Shown here one piece after another: positions 49,886-59,062 of a DNA stretch of 64,000 nucleotides (position 1 is the first letter of the stretch; each line of letters starts with the position of its first letter). Position numbers and translations under genes: made by a program. The notes under the pieces were generated by a model. It was given only the letters and a program-made list of their open reading frames with translations, had not been told where the DNA came from and ran no database searches. The DNA comes from Shouchella rhizosphaerae (GTDB lineage Bacteria; Bacillota; Bacilli; Bacillales; Bacillaceae_D): the NCBI RefSeq assembly GCF_900142675.1, contig NZ_FRBS01000003.1:124001-188000 (forward strand). Direction: 5' to 3'.

Positions 49886-50656
49886 CTATTTGCCGCGAAA
49901 AACAGGCTTGCGCTTTTCAATAAAAGCATTGACGCCTTCTATGCGATCCTCTTTCTGATAAACTTCAGAAAAATAAGCGATCTCCTTATCTAAGCCTTCC
50001 TTCAGAGCGCCTTCGCTCATTTTCGTAAGCTCCAATACGCGCTTGACCGTTAACGGGCTCTTCGCAGCAATCGTCCTTGCCATTGCCCTTGCTTCCTCCA
50101 GCAGATGATCTTCATCGCACACTTTATTCACAAGTCCAACGTTAAGCGCCTCTTCGGCCGTAATAGGAGCGCTTGTCAGCATCATTTCCAACGCTTTCGG
50201 CTGGCCAACAAGCCGTGGCAACCTTTGCGTCCCGCCAAAGCCTGGGATCAACCCGAGGTTCAGTTCTGGCAAGCCCAGTTTTGTCTCTGGTGCCGCCAGA
50301 CGAATATGGCAAGCCATAGCTAGTTCAAGTCCGCCGCCGAGCGCGGCGCCATGGATAGCAGCGATAACGGGCTTCGGAGCTGCTTCAATTTTATTGAACG
50401 TATCTTGCCCTTTTTTGCCAAGTTGGGCAAACTCTTCGCTGTCGCCTACTTCTGTAAATTCTTTAATATCTGCCCCTGCCGCAAAAAAACGGCCTTCTCC
50501 GTAAATGATTGCCACTTTAATTGCATCATCGTTGTATACGTTTTCAAAAACTTCGCTCAGCTCTTCGATCACAGACCGTGCAAGCGCATTGGCAGGGGGC
50601 CGCTTTAACCCGATCTCTGCGATGCCGTCTGTGACTTTCCATGTTATGTTTTCCAC
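49886..50656 (-). CDS. fadB: Enoyl-CoA hydratase (crotonase family)
   Basis: Hydrates enoyl-CoA in fatty-acid beta-oxidation. It is 256 residues from a GTG start after AAAGGAGGACTACTA. The crotonase signature AAIHGAALGGGLELAMACH forms the oxyanion hole, and the catalytic-Glu segments LGLPELNLGLIPGFGGTQRL are present. It lies within fadR-fadB-etfBA, as in B. subtilis, where FadR controls the set. Confidence 0.95.
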   Translation of the reverse strand: MENITWKVTDGIAEIGLKRPPANALARSVIEELSEVFENVYNDDAIKVAIIYGEGRFFAAGADIKEFTEVGDSEEFAQLGKKGQDTFNKIEAAPKPVIAAIHGAALGGGLELAMACHIRLAAPETKLGLPELNLGLIPGFGGTQRLPRLVGQPKALEMMLTSAPITAEEALNVGLVNKVCDEDHLLEEARAMARTIAAKSPLTVKRVLELTKMSEGALKEGLDKEIAYFSEVYQKEDRIEGVNAFIEKRKPVFRGK

Positions 50657-50761
50657 TAGTAGTCCTCCTTTACTGTAAACCTATAATAAGAGCAATTGCC
50701 CCTTTTCAAGCAAGTCAAAACGTAGTCGTTATCGGTGTTGCAGTCACCTTGCGCTCAAACG

Positions 50762-51349
50762 TTACTTCCCTCGCAACCCGTGGAGGAGCAAATGATAGAC
50801 ATTTTCAGCTTGTTTCTTCAACGGAAACTTGCCTTCTGCCATGACCCAATTGGAGACTACTTCATCCATAACGCCAAATACCATTTGTCTTGCTAAAAGC
50901 GGGTCCAGTTCAGGGTGAAAGCAACCTTCTGCTTTCCCTTCTGCTATTAATTCATCTAAAAGTGTCAAATATCCTTTTAAAACTTGATTGATTCGTTGGC
51001 GTAATTCCGATTTAGATTGGCGCAATTCAAGCTGTGTCACCACTGCAAGATCGTAATTGTCTTCTAGCTGTGAGAAATGAGATTCAACTAAAAGGCGGAA
51101 TTTCGCTTCTATTGAGTGTTCCTTGGCCAATCTTCTCCTGCTTTTTTCGACAAAAGCGCCTAGCTTCTTGTCAAATAGCGATACGAGCAAGTCTTCCTTG
51201 TTTTTAAAATACAAATAAATTGTTCCATCGGCAACGCCCGCTTCTTTTGCTATTTTTGATACTTGCGCTTGATGGAAACCGTGCTTGGCGATCACTATGA
51301 CCGCTGCATCAATGATTTGGTCATACTTTTGACCTCTCTTTTTACTCAA
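50762..51349 (-). CDS. fadR: Fatty-acid degradation repressor FadR (TetR family)
   Basis: Long-chain acyl-CoA-responsive repressor of beta-oxidation genes. I propose the TTG at 51349 (LSKKRGQKYDQIIDAAVIVI, 195 residues), which lies 8 nt after AAGGAG. The ATG two codons upstream is only about 2 nt from it. The N-terminal HTH is VSKIAKEAGVADGTIYLYFKNKEDLL (quoted in part: AKEAGVADGTIYLYFKNK). A matching operator lies just upstream, implying autoregulation. Confidence 0.93.
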   Translation of the reverse strand: MSKKRGQKYDQIIDAAVIVIAKHGFHQAQVSKIAKEAGVADGTIYLYFKNKEDLLVSLFDKKLGAFVEKSRRRLAKEHSIEAKFRLLVESHFSQLEDNYDLAVVTQLELRQSKSELRQRINQVLKGYLTLLDELIAEGKAEGCFHPELDPLLARQMVFGVMDEVVSNWVMAEGKFPLKKQAENVYHLLLHGLRGK

Positions 51350-51375
51350 AACCATCTCTCCTTAACTCCGTAACA

Positions 51376-51393
51376 TGAATGAATGTTCATTCA
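51376..51393. promoter_or_regulatory. FadR operator
   Basis: TGAATGAATGTTCATTCA, one base off the published Bacillus FadR consensus TGAATGAMTANTNATTCA, inside the longer palindrome CATGAATGAA-TG-TTCATTCATG. It overlaps the predicted transcription start of fadR. Confidence 0.9.
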
Positions 51394-51401
51394 TGTTATT
51401 T

Positions 51402-51430
51402 AGTATAGTACGGGAAAGGGCGATTGTCAA
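51402..51430 (-). promoter_or_regulatory. Sigma-A promoter for fadR
   Basis: Minus strand: TTGACA (51425-51430), 17-nt spacer, TATACT (51402-51407). Confidence 0.9.
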
Positions 51431-51444
51431 ATGATAACGGCGCT

Positions 51445-51484
51445 TAAAAAGGTTTCTCTACATGGGCGCATGTAAAGAAACCTT
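51445..51484 (-). terminator. Terminator after lcfA
   Basis: Minus strand: AAGGTTTCTTTACATG, 4-nt loop, CATGTAGAGAAACCTT then TTTAAG. It isolates lcfA from fadR. Confidence 0.9.
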
Positions 51485-51488
51485 CCCT

Positions 51489-53189
51489 TTATGCTTCCTG
51501 CTGCGCTTGTTCTTCCTTGCGTGCTTGTTCTTCACTAATGAGCACCCGTTTTAAAATTTTCCCTGTTAGCGTTGTTGGCAGCTCATCCCTAAATTCATAC
51601 AGTCGTGGAATTTTATAAGCGGCCAATTTTTGTCGACAGTACGCTTCCATCTCTTTTTCAGATATCGTTTCTCCTGCTTTTAACACAATAAACGCTTTCA
51701 CCGTTTCGCCCCGATACTCGTCAGGAACACCAATTACGGCTGCTTGGACAACCGCTTCATGTTCAAACAACACTTCTTCTACTTCACGGGGATAAATATT
51801 AAATCCCCCTGCAATAATAATTTCTTTTTTTCGATCAACGATATACACATAACCCTCTTCATCCATACGGGCCATATCTCCTGTTTTTAGCCACTCGCCA
51901 TGAAACGTTTGCGCCGTTTCTTCAGGTCTCATCCAATATCCTTTCATCACTTGTGGGCCGCGGACAAACAGTTCGCCAACCTCGCCAATTTCTGCTTCCC
52001 CGTCTTTTTCAAGTGAATACACCATTACATCTGTGTCTGGCCAAGGAATGCCGACACTGCCCGTTTTCCGCTTTTCCCAGATCGGATTGGCACAGACAAC
52101 TGGCGACGTCTCAGTTAACCCGTATCCTTCTACGATTCTGCCCTTCGTTTGTGCTTCGAACTTTTGCTGTACTTCAAGGGGCAAGGCGGAAGCACCGCTA
52201 ATGCACGCTTTTATCGAAGTCAAATCGTATTGATGAATACGTTCATTGTTTACGAGGGCTACATACATCGTTGGCGCTCCAGGGAAAAGTGTAATTCTTT
52301 GCTTTTCAATCGTTCTTAATACTTCTTCTGGCTTGAATTTCGGCAATAGCACCATTGTCGCTGCCGTTTTAACCGCGAAATTCATCACTGTCGTCATCCC
52401 GTACACATGGAAAAATGGCATGACGCCAAGCACCCGTTCACTTCTCTCTTCTGTTTTGTAAAGCCAAGCGTCACATTGCACTGCGTTGACCACCAAATTC
52501 CGATGTGTGAGCATTACGCCTTTGGCAAGCCCCGTTGTCCCTCCAGTATATTGGAGCAACGCCAAATCGTCTGCGTTCATTTCAACTTCAGGCTCCAACG
52601 CTTCTCCCTCTTTTACAAGCCGAGCAAACGGCAATACCCGCTCCGAATACGTCACTTTCACTTTTGGAATCCCTTGCTTTTTTTGCACAAAGGGAAAGAG
52701 CATATTTTTGGGGAAAGGAAGGTATTCAGCGATGCTCGTCACAATCACCAATTCAAGTGACGTACGCGCCATCACCTTTTCAACTTTAGGCAAGACCGAA
52801 TCCAGGCACAAAATGACTTTTGCCCTCGCGTCTGCGAGCTGGTGCTCCAGTTCCCTTTCGACATAGAGTGGGTTCGTTTGAACGACGACGCCCCCTACCA
52901 TGAGCACCGCATAGTAACCAATCACCGATTGGGGGCTATTGGCGAGCATAATTGCCACACGGTCGCCTTTTTTCACGCCCAGTTTTTGCAGTCGATTCGC
53001 AAACCGGAGCGTCTGGTCATACAATTCCTCGTAGCTTAATGTTTTCCCTAAGAAGTGGATCGCCTCGTGTTGCGGAAACCTGTTAGCTGATTGCTTGAAA
53101 AAATGCTGCAACGGCACATCCTCATAGTCCAAAAAGGGGCGGACTTGCTTCGGATAATGCTGAAACCACCTTTTTTCATCGCTCGCCAT
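51489..53189 (-). CDS. lcfA: Long-chain fatty-acid-CoA ligase
   Basis: Activates fatty acids for beta-oxidation by adenylation and thioesterification. It is 566 residues. The AMP-binding P-loop is LLQYTGGTTGLAKGVMLTH, with VEGYGLTETSPVV, and the C-terminal KTGDMARMDEEGYVYIVDRK and LTGKILKRVL with the catalytic Lys. AAGGAGGAGAACC precedes the ATG. It has its own promoter with a cre site. Confidence 0.95.
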   Translation of the reverse strand: MASDEKRWFQHYPKQVRPFLDYEDVPLQHFFKQSANRFPQHEAIHFLGKTLSYEELYDQTLRFANRLQKLGVKKGDRVAIMLANSPQSVIGYYAVLMVGGVVVQTNPLYVERELEHQLADARAKVILCLDSVLPKVEKVMARTSLELVIVTSIAEYLPFPKNMLFPFVQKKQGIPKVKVTYSERVLPFARLVKEGEALEPEVEMNADDLALLQYTGGTTGLAKGVMLTHRNLVVNAVQCDAWLYKTEERSERVLGVMPFFHVYGMTTVMNFAVKTAATMVLLPKFKPEEVLRTIEKQRITLFPGAPTMYVALVNNERIHQYDLTSIKACISGASALPLEVQQKFEAQTKGRIVEGYGLTETSPVVCANPIWEKRKTGSVGIPWPDTDVMVYSLEKDGEAEIGEVGELFVRGPQVMKGYWMRPEETAQTFHGEWLKTGDMARMDEEGYVYIVDRKKEIIIAGGFNIYPREVEEVLFEHEAVVQAAVIGVPDEYRGETVKAFIVLKAGETISEKEMEAYCRQKLAAYKIPRLYEFRDELPTTLTGKILKRVLISEEQARKEEQAQQEA

Positions 53190-53239
53190 GGTTCTCCTCC
53201 TTATAAAGGCCCCTTTCGCAAGAAATTCTCCTCTCTTTC

Positions 53240-53269
53240 ATTGTATTGTAATCGCTTACATGATTTCAA
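53240..53269 (-). promoter_or_regulatory. Promoter of lcfA
   Basis: Minus strand: TTGAAA (53264-53269), 18-nt spacer, TACAAT (53240-53245). The cre site fills the spacer. No FadR-type palindrome was seen here. Confidence 0.65.
53247..53260. promoter_or_regulatory. cre site (CcpA) in the lcfA promoter
   Basis: TGTAATCGCTTACA, a symmetric match to the CcpA consensus, between -35 and -10. Repression by CcpA with Ser46-phosphorylated HPr (ptsH is in this window) is expected. Confidence 0.8.
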
Positions 53270-53324
53270 ATGTTTTTTTCTTTTTTTGCACATTTATGCC
53301 AAGCGATCATTTCTTGCGAATGGC

Positions 53325-53360
53325 AAAAGCGCCTCCCCCAGCGAGAGGGAAACGCTCCTT
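53325..53360 (-). terminator. Terminator after the mutS2-yshE unit
   Basis: Minus strand: AGCGTTTCCCTC, loop, GGGGGAGGCGCTTTTGCC, with G-U pairs. It lies 5 nt after the small ORF at 53365. Confidence 0.7.
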
Positions 53361-53364
53361 AATG

Positions 53365-53448
53365 CTATGCGTATAAAATTAAGAACACGATTCCAGCAAT
53401 GGCAAATAATCCACAACTAATGTATAAAATTCGTATCAACCGTTCCAT
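53365..53448 (-). CDS. Putative 27-residue single-span membrane peptide
   Basis: An ATG at 53448 opens 27 codons: MERLIRILYISCGLFAIAGI then VFLILYA, stop TAG. Two N-terminal arginines precede a continuous hydrophobic span, so the N-terminus would face the cytoplasm. It begins 18 nt after the yshE stop and ends just before the terminator, so it lies inside the transcript. The ribosome site is weak (AGG at 10 nt, GTGAG at 3 nt), so translation may depend on coupling to yshE. I do not recognise a family. Confidence 0.5.
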   Translation of the reverse strand: MERLIRILYISCGLFAIAGIVFLILYA

Positions 53449-53466
53449 GCACTCACAACCTATTCT

Positions 53467-53877
53467 CTAAGCGGTTATACTTGCACTAATGACAAACGAA
53501 AGGCCGACAGACAGCAGCAGTGACAGCAAGCCAACTGCGCGGTTGTCGTTTTTGATTTCCTCGTCGACCTTGAAACCTGGTGTTAGAAATTCAAAAATAA
53601 AGTAGCTAAATAACAATAACGCAAACCCAAAAATTCCCCACATCAGCATAACTAGTAAACCATCGGCATGCTGGATCGTCGCAGCAAAAATGTTTGCTGT
53701 CCCGACAATTTTCCCGCCTGTAGCCATGGCAACGGCCACGTTGCCTCTTTTGATCTCTTCCCAGTTATTATAGCGCGTCACTGTTTCAAAAACGGCAAGA
53801 AAGACGACTAGCATTAAGATCGTTACACTGTAGTTTGCTACGGTTTGAATCCATTCATTTTGAAGGAGAACGTCCAT
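53467..53877 (-). CDS. yshE: DUF350 membrane protein (YshE-like)
   Basis: A 136-residue protein with four hydrophobic segments (about 15-33, 48-68, 75-98, 115-135) and the family pattern NVAVAMATGGKIVGTANIFAA. AAAGGAGCTAGAC precedes the ATG. It lies 13 nt after mutS2. The function is unknown. Position matches B. subtilis yshE. Confidence 0.85.
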   Translation of the reverse strand: MDVLLQNEWIQTVANYSVTILMLVVFLAVFETVTRYNNWEEIKRGNVAVAMATGGKIVGTANIFAATIQHADGLLVMLMWGIFGFALLLFSYFIFEFLTPGFKVDEEIKNDNRAVGLLSLLLSVGLSFVISASITA

Positions 53878-53890
53878 GTCTAGCTCCTTT

Positions 53891-56254
53891 CTATTTAAGC
53901 TCGATTACTGTATTGCCAAGTCCGCCTTCATTCATGCCGCCGTCACGGGCAGATTTAACACGTGGATGGTTGGCAACGAACTGTTTCACGCCTTTGCGCA
54001 AGGCGCCTGTCCCTTTTCCATGAATAATCGAGACTTGATGGTATCCAGCAAGCAACGCATCGTCAATGTATTTTTCGACTCGGCGCATCGCGTCTTCATA
54101 CCGTTCCCCACGAAGGTCGAGCTCTGCTTTGACGTGTGCATCATTTCCACGTATCGTCGTAATTGCTTTTTCTGGCTGGCGCCGCTCCTGTTCAAGCAAT
54201 TGAATGTCATCAATAGGGACGGCCATTTTCATAATGCCCAGCTGTACTTGGTACTCATTATCGCCTATTTTTTTCACGACTGTGCCTTTTTGGTTAAAAC
54301 TTAACACTTTGACTTCGTCGCCTGGCTCTGGCAGACGTTTCGCCTTTTCTGCCTGCTTTTTTACTTGCTTGCGCTTTTTAGAGACAAGTTTTGGCGCCGC
54401 TTCCTCCAGTTGTTTCCGCGCTTCAATGAGCTGGTGCTCTTTTACAGCTACCCCTTGCTTTTGCAAATCGCGCAGCTCGGAAATGATCAATTCTGCATTT
54501 TCTTGTGCGGCAGCAACTACTTTTTCCGCCTTCTGTTCGGCTTTTTGCAAAGCCGCTTCTTTCATTTCTTCGAAAGAAGCCATCCGTTTTTCCAAGTCTC
54601 GTTTTAATGCTTCCGCTTCACGGCGGACCGCCTCCGCTCGGCTCCATTCGCTTTGTGCTGATTTTTGGCTATCTTCCAGGGAAGCAATCATTTTTTCTAC
54701 TTGGGACGCATCGCTGTCAATTTGCAGTTTGGCCTGATCGATAATGCGTTCGTCTAGTCCGAGGCGCCTTGAAATCGCAAACGCATTGCTGCGCCCAGGG
54801 ACGCCGACAAGCAAGCGATACGTTGGCCGCAGCGTCTCGACATCAAATTCAACACTCGCATTTAAGGCGCCTTCGCGGTTGTAGGCATAGCCTTTCAACT
54901 CGCTATAATGGGTAGTTGCCACAGCAAGCGCTCCCCGTTTATAGACATGGTCTAATATTGAAATGGCTAATGCTGCCCCTTCAGTTGGGTCTGTTCCTGC
55001 TCCTAGCTCGTCAAACAATATGAGGCTATTTTCATTCATTTCATTTAAAATCGAGACAATGTTTTTCATATGGGACGAAAATGTGCTCAAGCTCTGTTCT
55101 ATGGACTGCTCGTCGCCAATGTCGGCAAAAATATGTTCAAAAACGGCAAGCTCCGTTTCTTCAGCAGCAGGAACAAACAGACCAGACTGGGCCATTAACG
55201 TCAGCAACCCAATCGTTTTCAGCGTAACCGTCTTGCCACCTGTATTTGGTCCAGTAATAACTAGCGAACGGACCTGGTCGCCGATCGCCATATCACTCGG
55301 TACGACTTTGTCTGGAGGCAAAAGGGGGTGACGCGCTTGCCGCAAATCCAAATACCCACGGTCATTTAACGTTGGCTTCACTGCCTTAACAGCTTTGGCA
55401 TAATAGGCTTTCGCACATATGAAATCCAGTTGCGCCAGCTTATCGACATTAAGGAGCAGCTGCTCGCTTTCCTCTGCTACTTTTGCCGACAGTTCTCTCA
55501 AAATCCGTTCAATTTCCCGCTTTTCTTTTGCCTTGGCTTCTGTTAATTGGTTGTTTAGCGTCACAATCGCTGCCGGTTCAATAAACAGCGTCGCCCCAGA
55601 GGATGATTGGTCATGGACGATGCCGCCAAATGTCCCCCTGTATTCTTGTTTAACAGGGAGCACGTAACGGTCACTACGAATGGTTACAATTGCATCAGAC
55701 AACATTTTCCGTGTATTGGACGAACGGGTTAACTGGTCAAGCTTGGACTTGATCCCGGATTCATAGCTGCGGATTTGATGCCGCACTGTCCGTAAACTCG
55801 TACTAGCTGAGTCAAGGACATAGCCGTTATCATCAATGCATTGTTTAATGGCTTTTTCAATTGGTGAAAGGGGCTCCATTTGCTCTACATGCCCTGCTAA
55901 AATCGGCACTTCGATATGACCGTCTTCAATGATCGTTTCGATAAACTGCTTCACCCTTTTTCCACCATATAATGTCGAAGCAATTTCAATCAATTCAGTT
56001 GCCGACAACACTCCGCCAATCGCTGCACGCTTAATATGAGGGCGGACATCTGAAATGCCTCCAAGAGGGACATGTCCCTTTAACCGTAAAACATTTGCTG
56101 CTTCAGCTGTTTCATCTTGGAGATAGCGGACTTCTTCTAAAGACGTAGAAGGGACAAGCTCGTTGACTTTCTGCCTGCCAAGGGATGAAGCAACATGTTC
56201 AAGCAGTTGCTGTTTCATTTTGTTGTATTCTAAAACGCGCTGCACACGTTCCAT
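53891..56254 (-). CDS. mutS2: Endonuclease MutS2
   Basis: MutS-family ATPase with an Smr nuclease. In Firmicutes it acts on recombination intermediates and collided ribosomes, not on mismatches. It is 787 residues from the ATG at 56254 (MERVQRVLEYNKMKQQLLEH), preceded by GGAGGTTG. Walker A is VITGPNTGGKTVTLKTIGLL and Walker B LILFDELGAGTDPTEG. A coiled coil (about 520-630) precedes the C-terminal Smr domain ELDLRGERYEDAMRRVEKY, with IIHGKGTGALRKG. Confidence 0.95.
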   Translation of the reverse strand: MERVQRVLEYNKMKQQLLEHVASSLGRQKVNELVPSTSLEEVRYLQDETAEAANVLRLKGHVPLGGISDVRPHIKRAAIGGVLSATELIEIASTLYGGKRVKQFIETIIEDGHIEVPILAGHVEQMEPLSPIEKAIKQCIDDNGYVLDSASTSLRTVRHQIRSYESGIKSKLDQLTRSSNTRKMLSDAIVTIRSDRYVLPVKQEYRGTFGGIVHDQSSSGATLFIEPAAIVTLNNQLTEAKAKEKREIERILRELSAKVAEESEQLLLNVDKLAQLDFICAKAYYAKAVKAVKPTLNDRGYLDLRQARHPLLPPDKVVPSDMAIGDQVRSLVITGPNTGGKTVTLKTIGLLTLMAQSGLFVPAAEETELAVFEHIFADIGDEQSIEQSLSTFSSHMKNIVSILNEMNENSLILFDELGAGTDPTEGAALAISILDHVYKRGALAVATTHYSELKGYAYNREGALNASVEFDVETLRPTYRLLVGVPGRSNAFAISRRLGLDERIIDQAKLQIDSDASQVEKMIASLEDSQKSAQSEWSRAEAVRREAEALKRDLEKRMASFEEMKEAALQKAEQKAEKVVAAAQENAELIISELRDLQKQGVAVKEHQLIEARKQLEEAAPKLVSKKRKQVKKQAEKAKRLPEPGDEVKVLSFNQKGTVVKKIGDNEYQVQLGIMKMAVPIDDIQLLEQERRQPEKAITTIRGNDAHVKAELDLRGERYEDAMRRVEKYIDDALLAGYHQVSIIHGKGTGALRKGVKQFVANHPRVKSARDGGMNEGGLGNTVIELK

Positions 56255-56277
56255 CGTGCAACCTCCTTTATTCAAAG

Positions 56278-57993
56278 CTAATGCTTGCGTTTAAGCCATT
56301 GCTGCAATTTTTCCAATGGCCAAGTATTCAACACTTGGTCAGGCAACAACATCGCTTTTCTTGCATGAGCATAGCCATATTCAACATTTGCCAGCGTACC
56401 GATTCGATGTGCGTCTGAATTGATGGCGATCGGCACGCCTGTTTCTGCTGCTAACTTTAACCATGGGACTTCTAAATCCAGACGCCTCGGACTTGCATTC
56501 AATTCGAGTGCGCAACCAGCTTCACTCGCCCATTGAATTAGTGTGGGCACATCAACGGCATAGCCTTTGCGCTTGCCAATAAGCCGGCCTGTTGGATGAG
56601 CAACCAGGTCCACATGGGGGTTGAAAATCGCTGCTTGCAATCGTTCCATTAGTTTCTCCTCACTTTGCGAAAAAGCAGAGTGGATCGAGGCGATTACAAA
56701 ATCGATTTCTCTTAACAGCTCGTCTGGATAATCAAGCTCCCCATTAGGGAGAATGTCCATCTCAATTCCTGTTAATATCGTAATTCCGTTATTTTGTTGA
56801 TTGTACTTCCTGATGTATTCATGTTGTTGTTTTAAGCGTTCAATCGATAAGCCGTTGGCTACTTTTAGAAAGCGGGAATGGTCAGTAATGGCAATATGGG
56901 TATAACCACGCTTCTTTGCTGCTTCCGCCATTTCTTCAAGCGAATGGGCGCCATCGCTCCACGTCGTATGCATATGCAAATCCGCTTTCGCATCGATGAA
57001 AGAAACCTCTTCTGCCGTCTCGCGGTAGCGTTCTAGTTCACTGCCATCTTCTCTTGCCTCCGGTGAAATATAAGGCAAGCCAAAATGGGCAAAAAAAGCT
57101 CGCTCATCGGGAAATGTTTGAATTGCGCCTGTCTCGACCGTTTCAATTCCATATTCATTAATTTTTTCGCCACGTTTCTTAGCGAGTTGCCGCATACGGA
57201 CGTTGTGGTCTTTGGAGCCAGTAAAATGGTGCAGCGCTGTTGCAAATGCTTCATCAGGGACAAGGCGAAAATCAACGGAAATCGTATGTTCTTCAAGGTC
57301 AAGTTCAACAGATACTTTGCCATTTCCTTTCGCAATAATGTTGGCAATCCCTTCAAGCTGCAAAATTTGGTCCTTAACCGAAGATGGGTTATCAGTCGCA
57401 ATGATATAATCTAAGTCTTTGACCGTTTCCCGCATTCTTCGTAAACTGCCTGCTCGAGAAAAACGTATCACATCGTCGAAGCCAGCAATCTGTTGTTCAA
57501 GTTGCTCGGAAAACGGCAGCACGTCAGCAACAGGAAGGCGCTCTGGCCGCACGTTCCAAACGGCAAGCGCTTCGATCATGTTGTCTTCTGATTTTTTTCC
57601 AAATCCTGCAAGCGCGCGAATTTGCCCAGCTTTAGCTGCCTGAAGCAAGCTTTCTGCGTCGGTAATGCCAAGTTCTCGGTAAAGCTTGCCGACCTTTTTG
57701 CCACCAAGCCCAGGAATCGTTAGAAGCGGCAATAACCCTGCCGGCAATTGTTGTGCCAATTCATTCAGCAACGATGACGCTCCTGTTTCCTTTAATTCCT
57801 GGATGACATCGGCCGTTGCTTGGCCGATGCCAGTAATCGCCGTTGGGTCATCTATTTCCGCTAGCGTGCGGCCGTCTTGTTCCAATGCCTGGGCTGCCCT
57901 CCGGTAAGCAGCTATTTTAAAAGGGTTCTCCCCTTTTATTTCCATGTAAGTCGCGATAGTTTCTAACACTTGGATCGCTTGTTTTTTGTCCAT
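56278..57993 (-). CDS. polX: DNA polymerase/3'-5' exonuclease PolX
   Basis: Family X repair polymerase fused to a PHP exonuclease, 571 residues. N-terminal helix-hairpin-helix pieces (TGIGQATADVIQEL, IPGLGGKKVGKLYRELG) are followed by the nucleotidyl-transferase palm with GSLRRMRETVKDLDYIIA and VSVDFRLV. The C-terminal PHP domain begins DLHMHTTWSDGAHSLEEM, with ITDHSRF and NSDAHRIG metal ligands. It lies 23 nt before mutS2, and both form one unit. Confidence 0.95.
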   Translation of the reverse strand: MDKKQAIQVLETIATYMEIKGENPFKIAAYRRAAQALEQDGRTLAEIDDPTAITGIGQATADVIQELKETGASSLLNELAQQLPAGLLPLLTIPGLGGKKVGKLYRELGITDAESLLQAAKAGQIRALAGFGKKSEDNMIEALAVWNVRPERLPVADVLPFSEQLEQQIAGFDDVIRFSRAGSLRRMRETVKDLDYIIATDNPSSVKDQILQLEGIANIIAKGNGKVSVELDLEEHTISVDFRLVPDEAFATALHHFTGSKDHNVRMRQLAKKRGEKINEYGIETVETGAIQTFPDERAFFAHFGLPYISPEAREDGSELERYRETAEEVSFIDAKADLHMHTTWSDGAHSLEEMAEAAKKRGYTHIAITDHSRFLKVANGLSIERLKQQHEYIRKYNQQNNGITILTGIEMDILPNGELDYPDELLREIDFVIASIHSAFSQSEEKLMERLQAAIFNPHVDLVAHPTGRLIGKRKGYAVDVPTLIQWASEAGCALELNASPRRLDLEVPWLKLAAETGVPIAINSDAHRIGTLANVEYGYAHARKAMLLPDQVLNTWPLEKLQQWLKRKH

Positions 57994-58112
57994 CGGCGTC
58001 CTCTCCTTCTTGCTCCTTCCCTATCATACCGACTTTTGCTCTTCAAACGCAAACAGCAACCGCAAAAATCGAGTGGTTCCAGCGGAAAACGCACACCGAA
58101 ACTAGGTGGAGC

Positions 58113-58140
58113 CAAAAAGCAGCCCGCTATAGCGAGCTGC
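58113..58140 (-). terminator. Terminator after yshB
   Basis: Minus strand: GCAGCTCGCTATAGCGGGCTGC followed by TTTTTGG, 3 nt after the yshB stop. Confidence 0.85.
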
Positions 58141-58143
58141 CAA

Positions 58144-58683
58144 TTAAAACGTTGGCCTTACCCATAAGTCATTTAACCAATCAGACAGATAAGGCGTATG
58201 GTTAATCATAAATTCTGCGACAACGGACGATTGCAACGCCGATTGCACTTCGTTTATAGGCAATGCTGTTGCTACAAAAAGCAATACAAACAGCAGCAAA
58301 TAAAACTCAACGAAGCCGAGCACGCCGCCAAGCAAGCGGTTGAGTGTATGCAATATCGGCAAATGGGAAACAAAATCAAGCATTGATCCAATAATATGAA
58401 GCAAGATTTTCGTCCCAAAAAATAAAATCGCAAATGCAATCGCTGAATAATAGACGCTTTCTGCGTCAAAGGCTTGGATAATCATGCCGAATGCCCCATC
58501 AGCCGAAAATTCCGGATATGGAATATAGAGACGGATGGTACGGGCAAGGGGCTCATAGTAATTCCAAGCGACAAATATCGCTACAAAAAAGCTAACCAGA
58601 TGGATAAATTGTAAAATAAAACCTCTACGCCGGCCAATTAAAAAGCCAACTAGAAGCAACAGCATAATAACAGCACTAACCAT
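58144..58683 (-). CDS. yshB: CvpA-family membrane protein (YshB-like)
   Basis: A 179-residue protein with four hydrophobic segments (about 2-15, 22-42, 74-97, 115-140). It begins VSAVIMLLLLVGFLIGRRRG, typical of CvpA/colicin V production-family proteins. The role in Bacillus is unknown. It starts 1 nt after the zapA stop, so it is coupled to zapA. Confidence 0.88.
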   Translation of the reverse strand: MVSAVIMLLLLVGFLIGRRRGFILQFIHLVSFFVAIFVAWNYYEPLARTIRLYIPYPEFSADGAFGMIIQAFDAESVYYSAIAFAILFFGTKILLHIIGSMLDFVSHLPILHTLNRLLGGVLGFVEFYLLLFVLLFVATALPINEVQSALQSSVVAEFMINHTPYLSDWLNDLWVRPTF

Positions 58684-58684
58684 G

Positions 58685-58921
58685 TTATTCTCCTTCGTAT
58701 TGGCGTTTCAATTTTAAGTATTCATCAGCAATGTTTAAGGCAGTAAGAACAGCTAGTTTTGTTGAATCCAAATACGGATTACGCTTCTTTAGCTCCTCCA
58801 TTTTTTTATTCATGTAGGAGGCTACTTCTTTTACATGAGCTGGTTCCTCACTGCTCACCACTTTGTAAGTTTGTCCTTGTATACGGACAGTTGCTCTTTT
58901 TTTATTATTGTTCTTCTCCAC
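58685..58921 (-). CDS. zapA: Cell division protein ZapA
   Basis: FtsZ-ring stabiliser. I place the start at the GTG at 58921 (VEKNNNKKRATVRIQGQTYK, 78 residues), 7 nt after AGGAGGTTC. The frame reaching 58993 has no site and an unrelated N-terminus. The family core TVRIQGQTYKVVSSEE, YMNKKMEELKKRNPYLDSTK and AVLTALNIADEYLKL forms the dimer coiled coil. Confidence 0.93.
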   Translation of the reverse strand: MEKNNNKKRATVRIQGQTYKVVSSEEPAHVKEVASYMNKKMEELKKRNPYLDSTKLAVLTALNIADEYLKLKRQYEGE

Positions 58922-59005
58922 GAAAGAACCTCCTAGCGCACATTGATTGTGCCCTACCCTAAAACTAATGTTCATCATACCATGCGAAAGCAAAATTGGA
59001 AACTG

Positions 59006-59035
59006 CTAAAAAGCGATTGCTAAATGCAATCGCTC
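59006..59035 (-). terminator. Terminator after pheT
   Basis: Minus strand: GAGCGATTGCATTTAGCAATCGC followed by TTTTTAGC. Confidence 0.9.
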
Positions 59036-59062
59036 CATTGTTCTATTGCTTTCCATTTTAAC

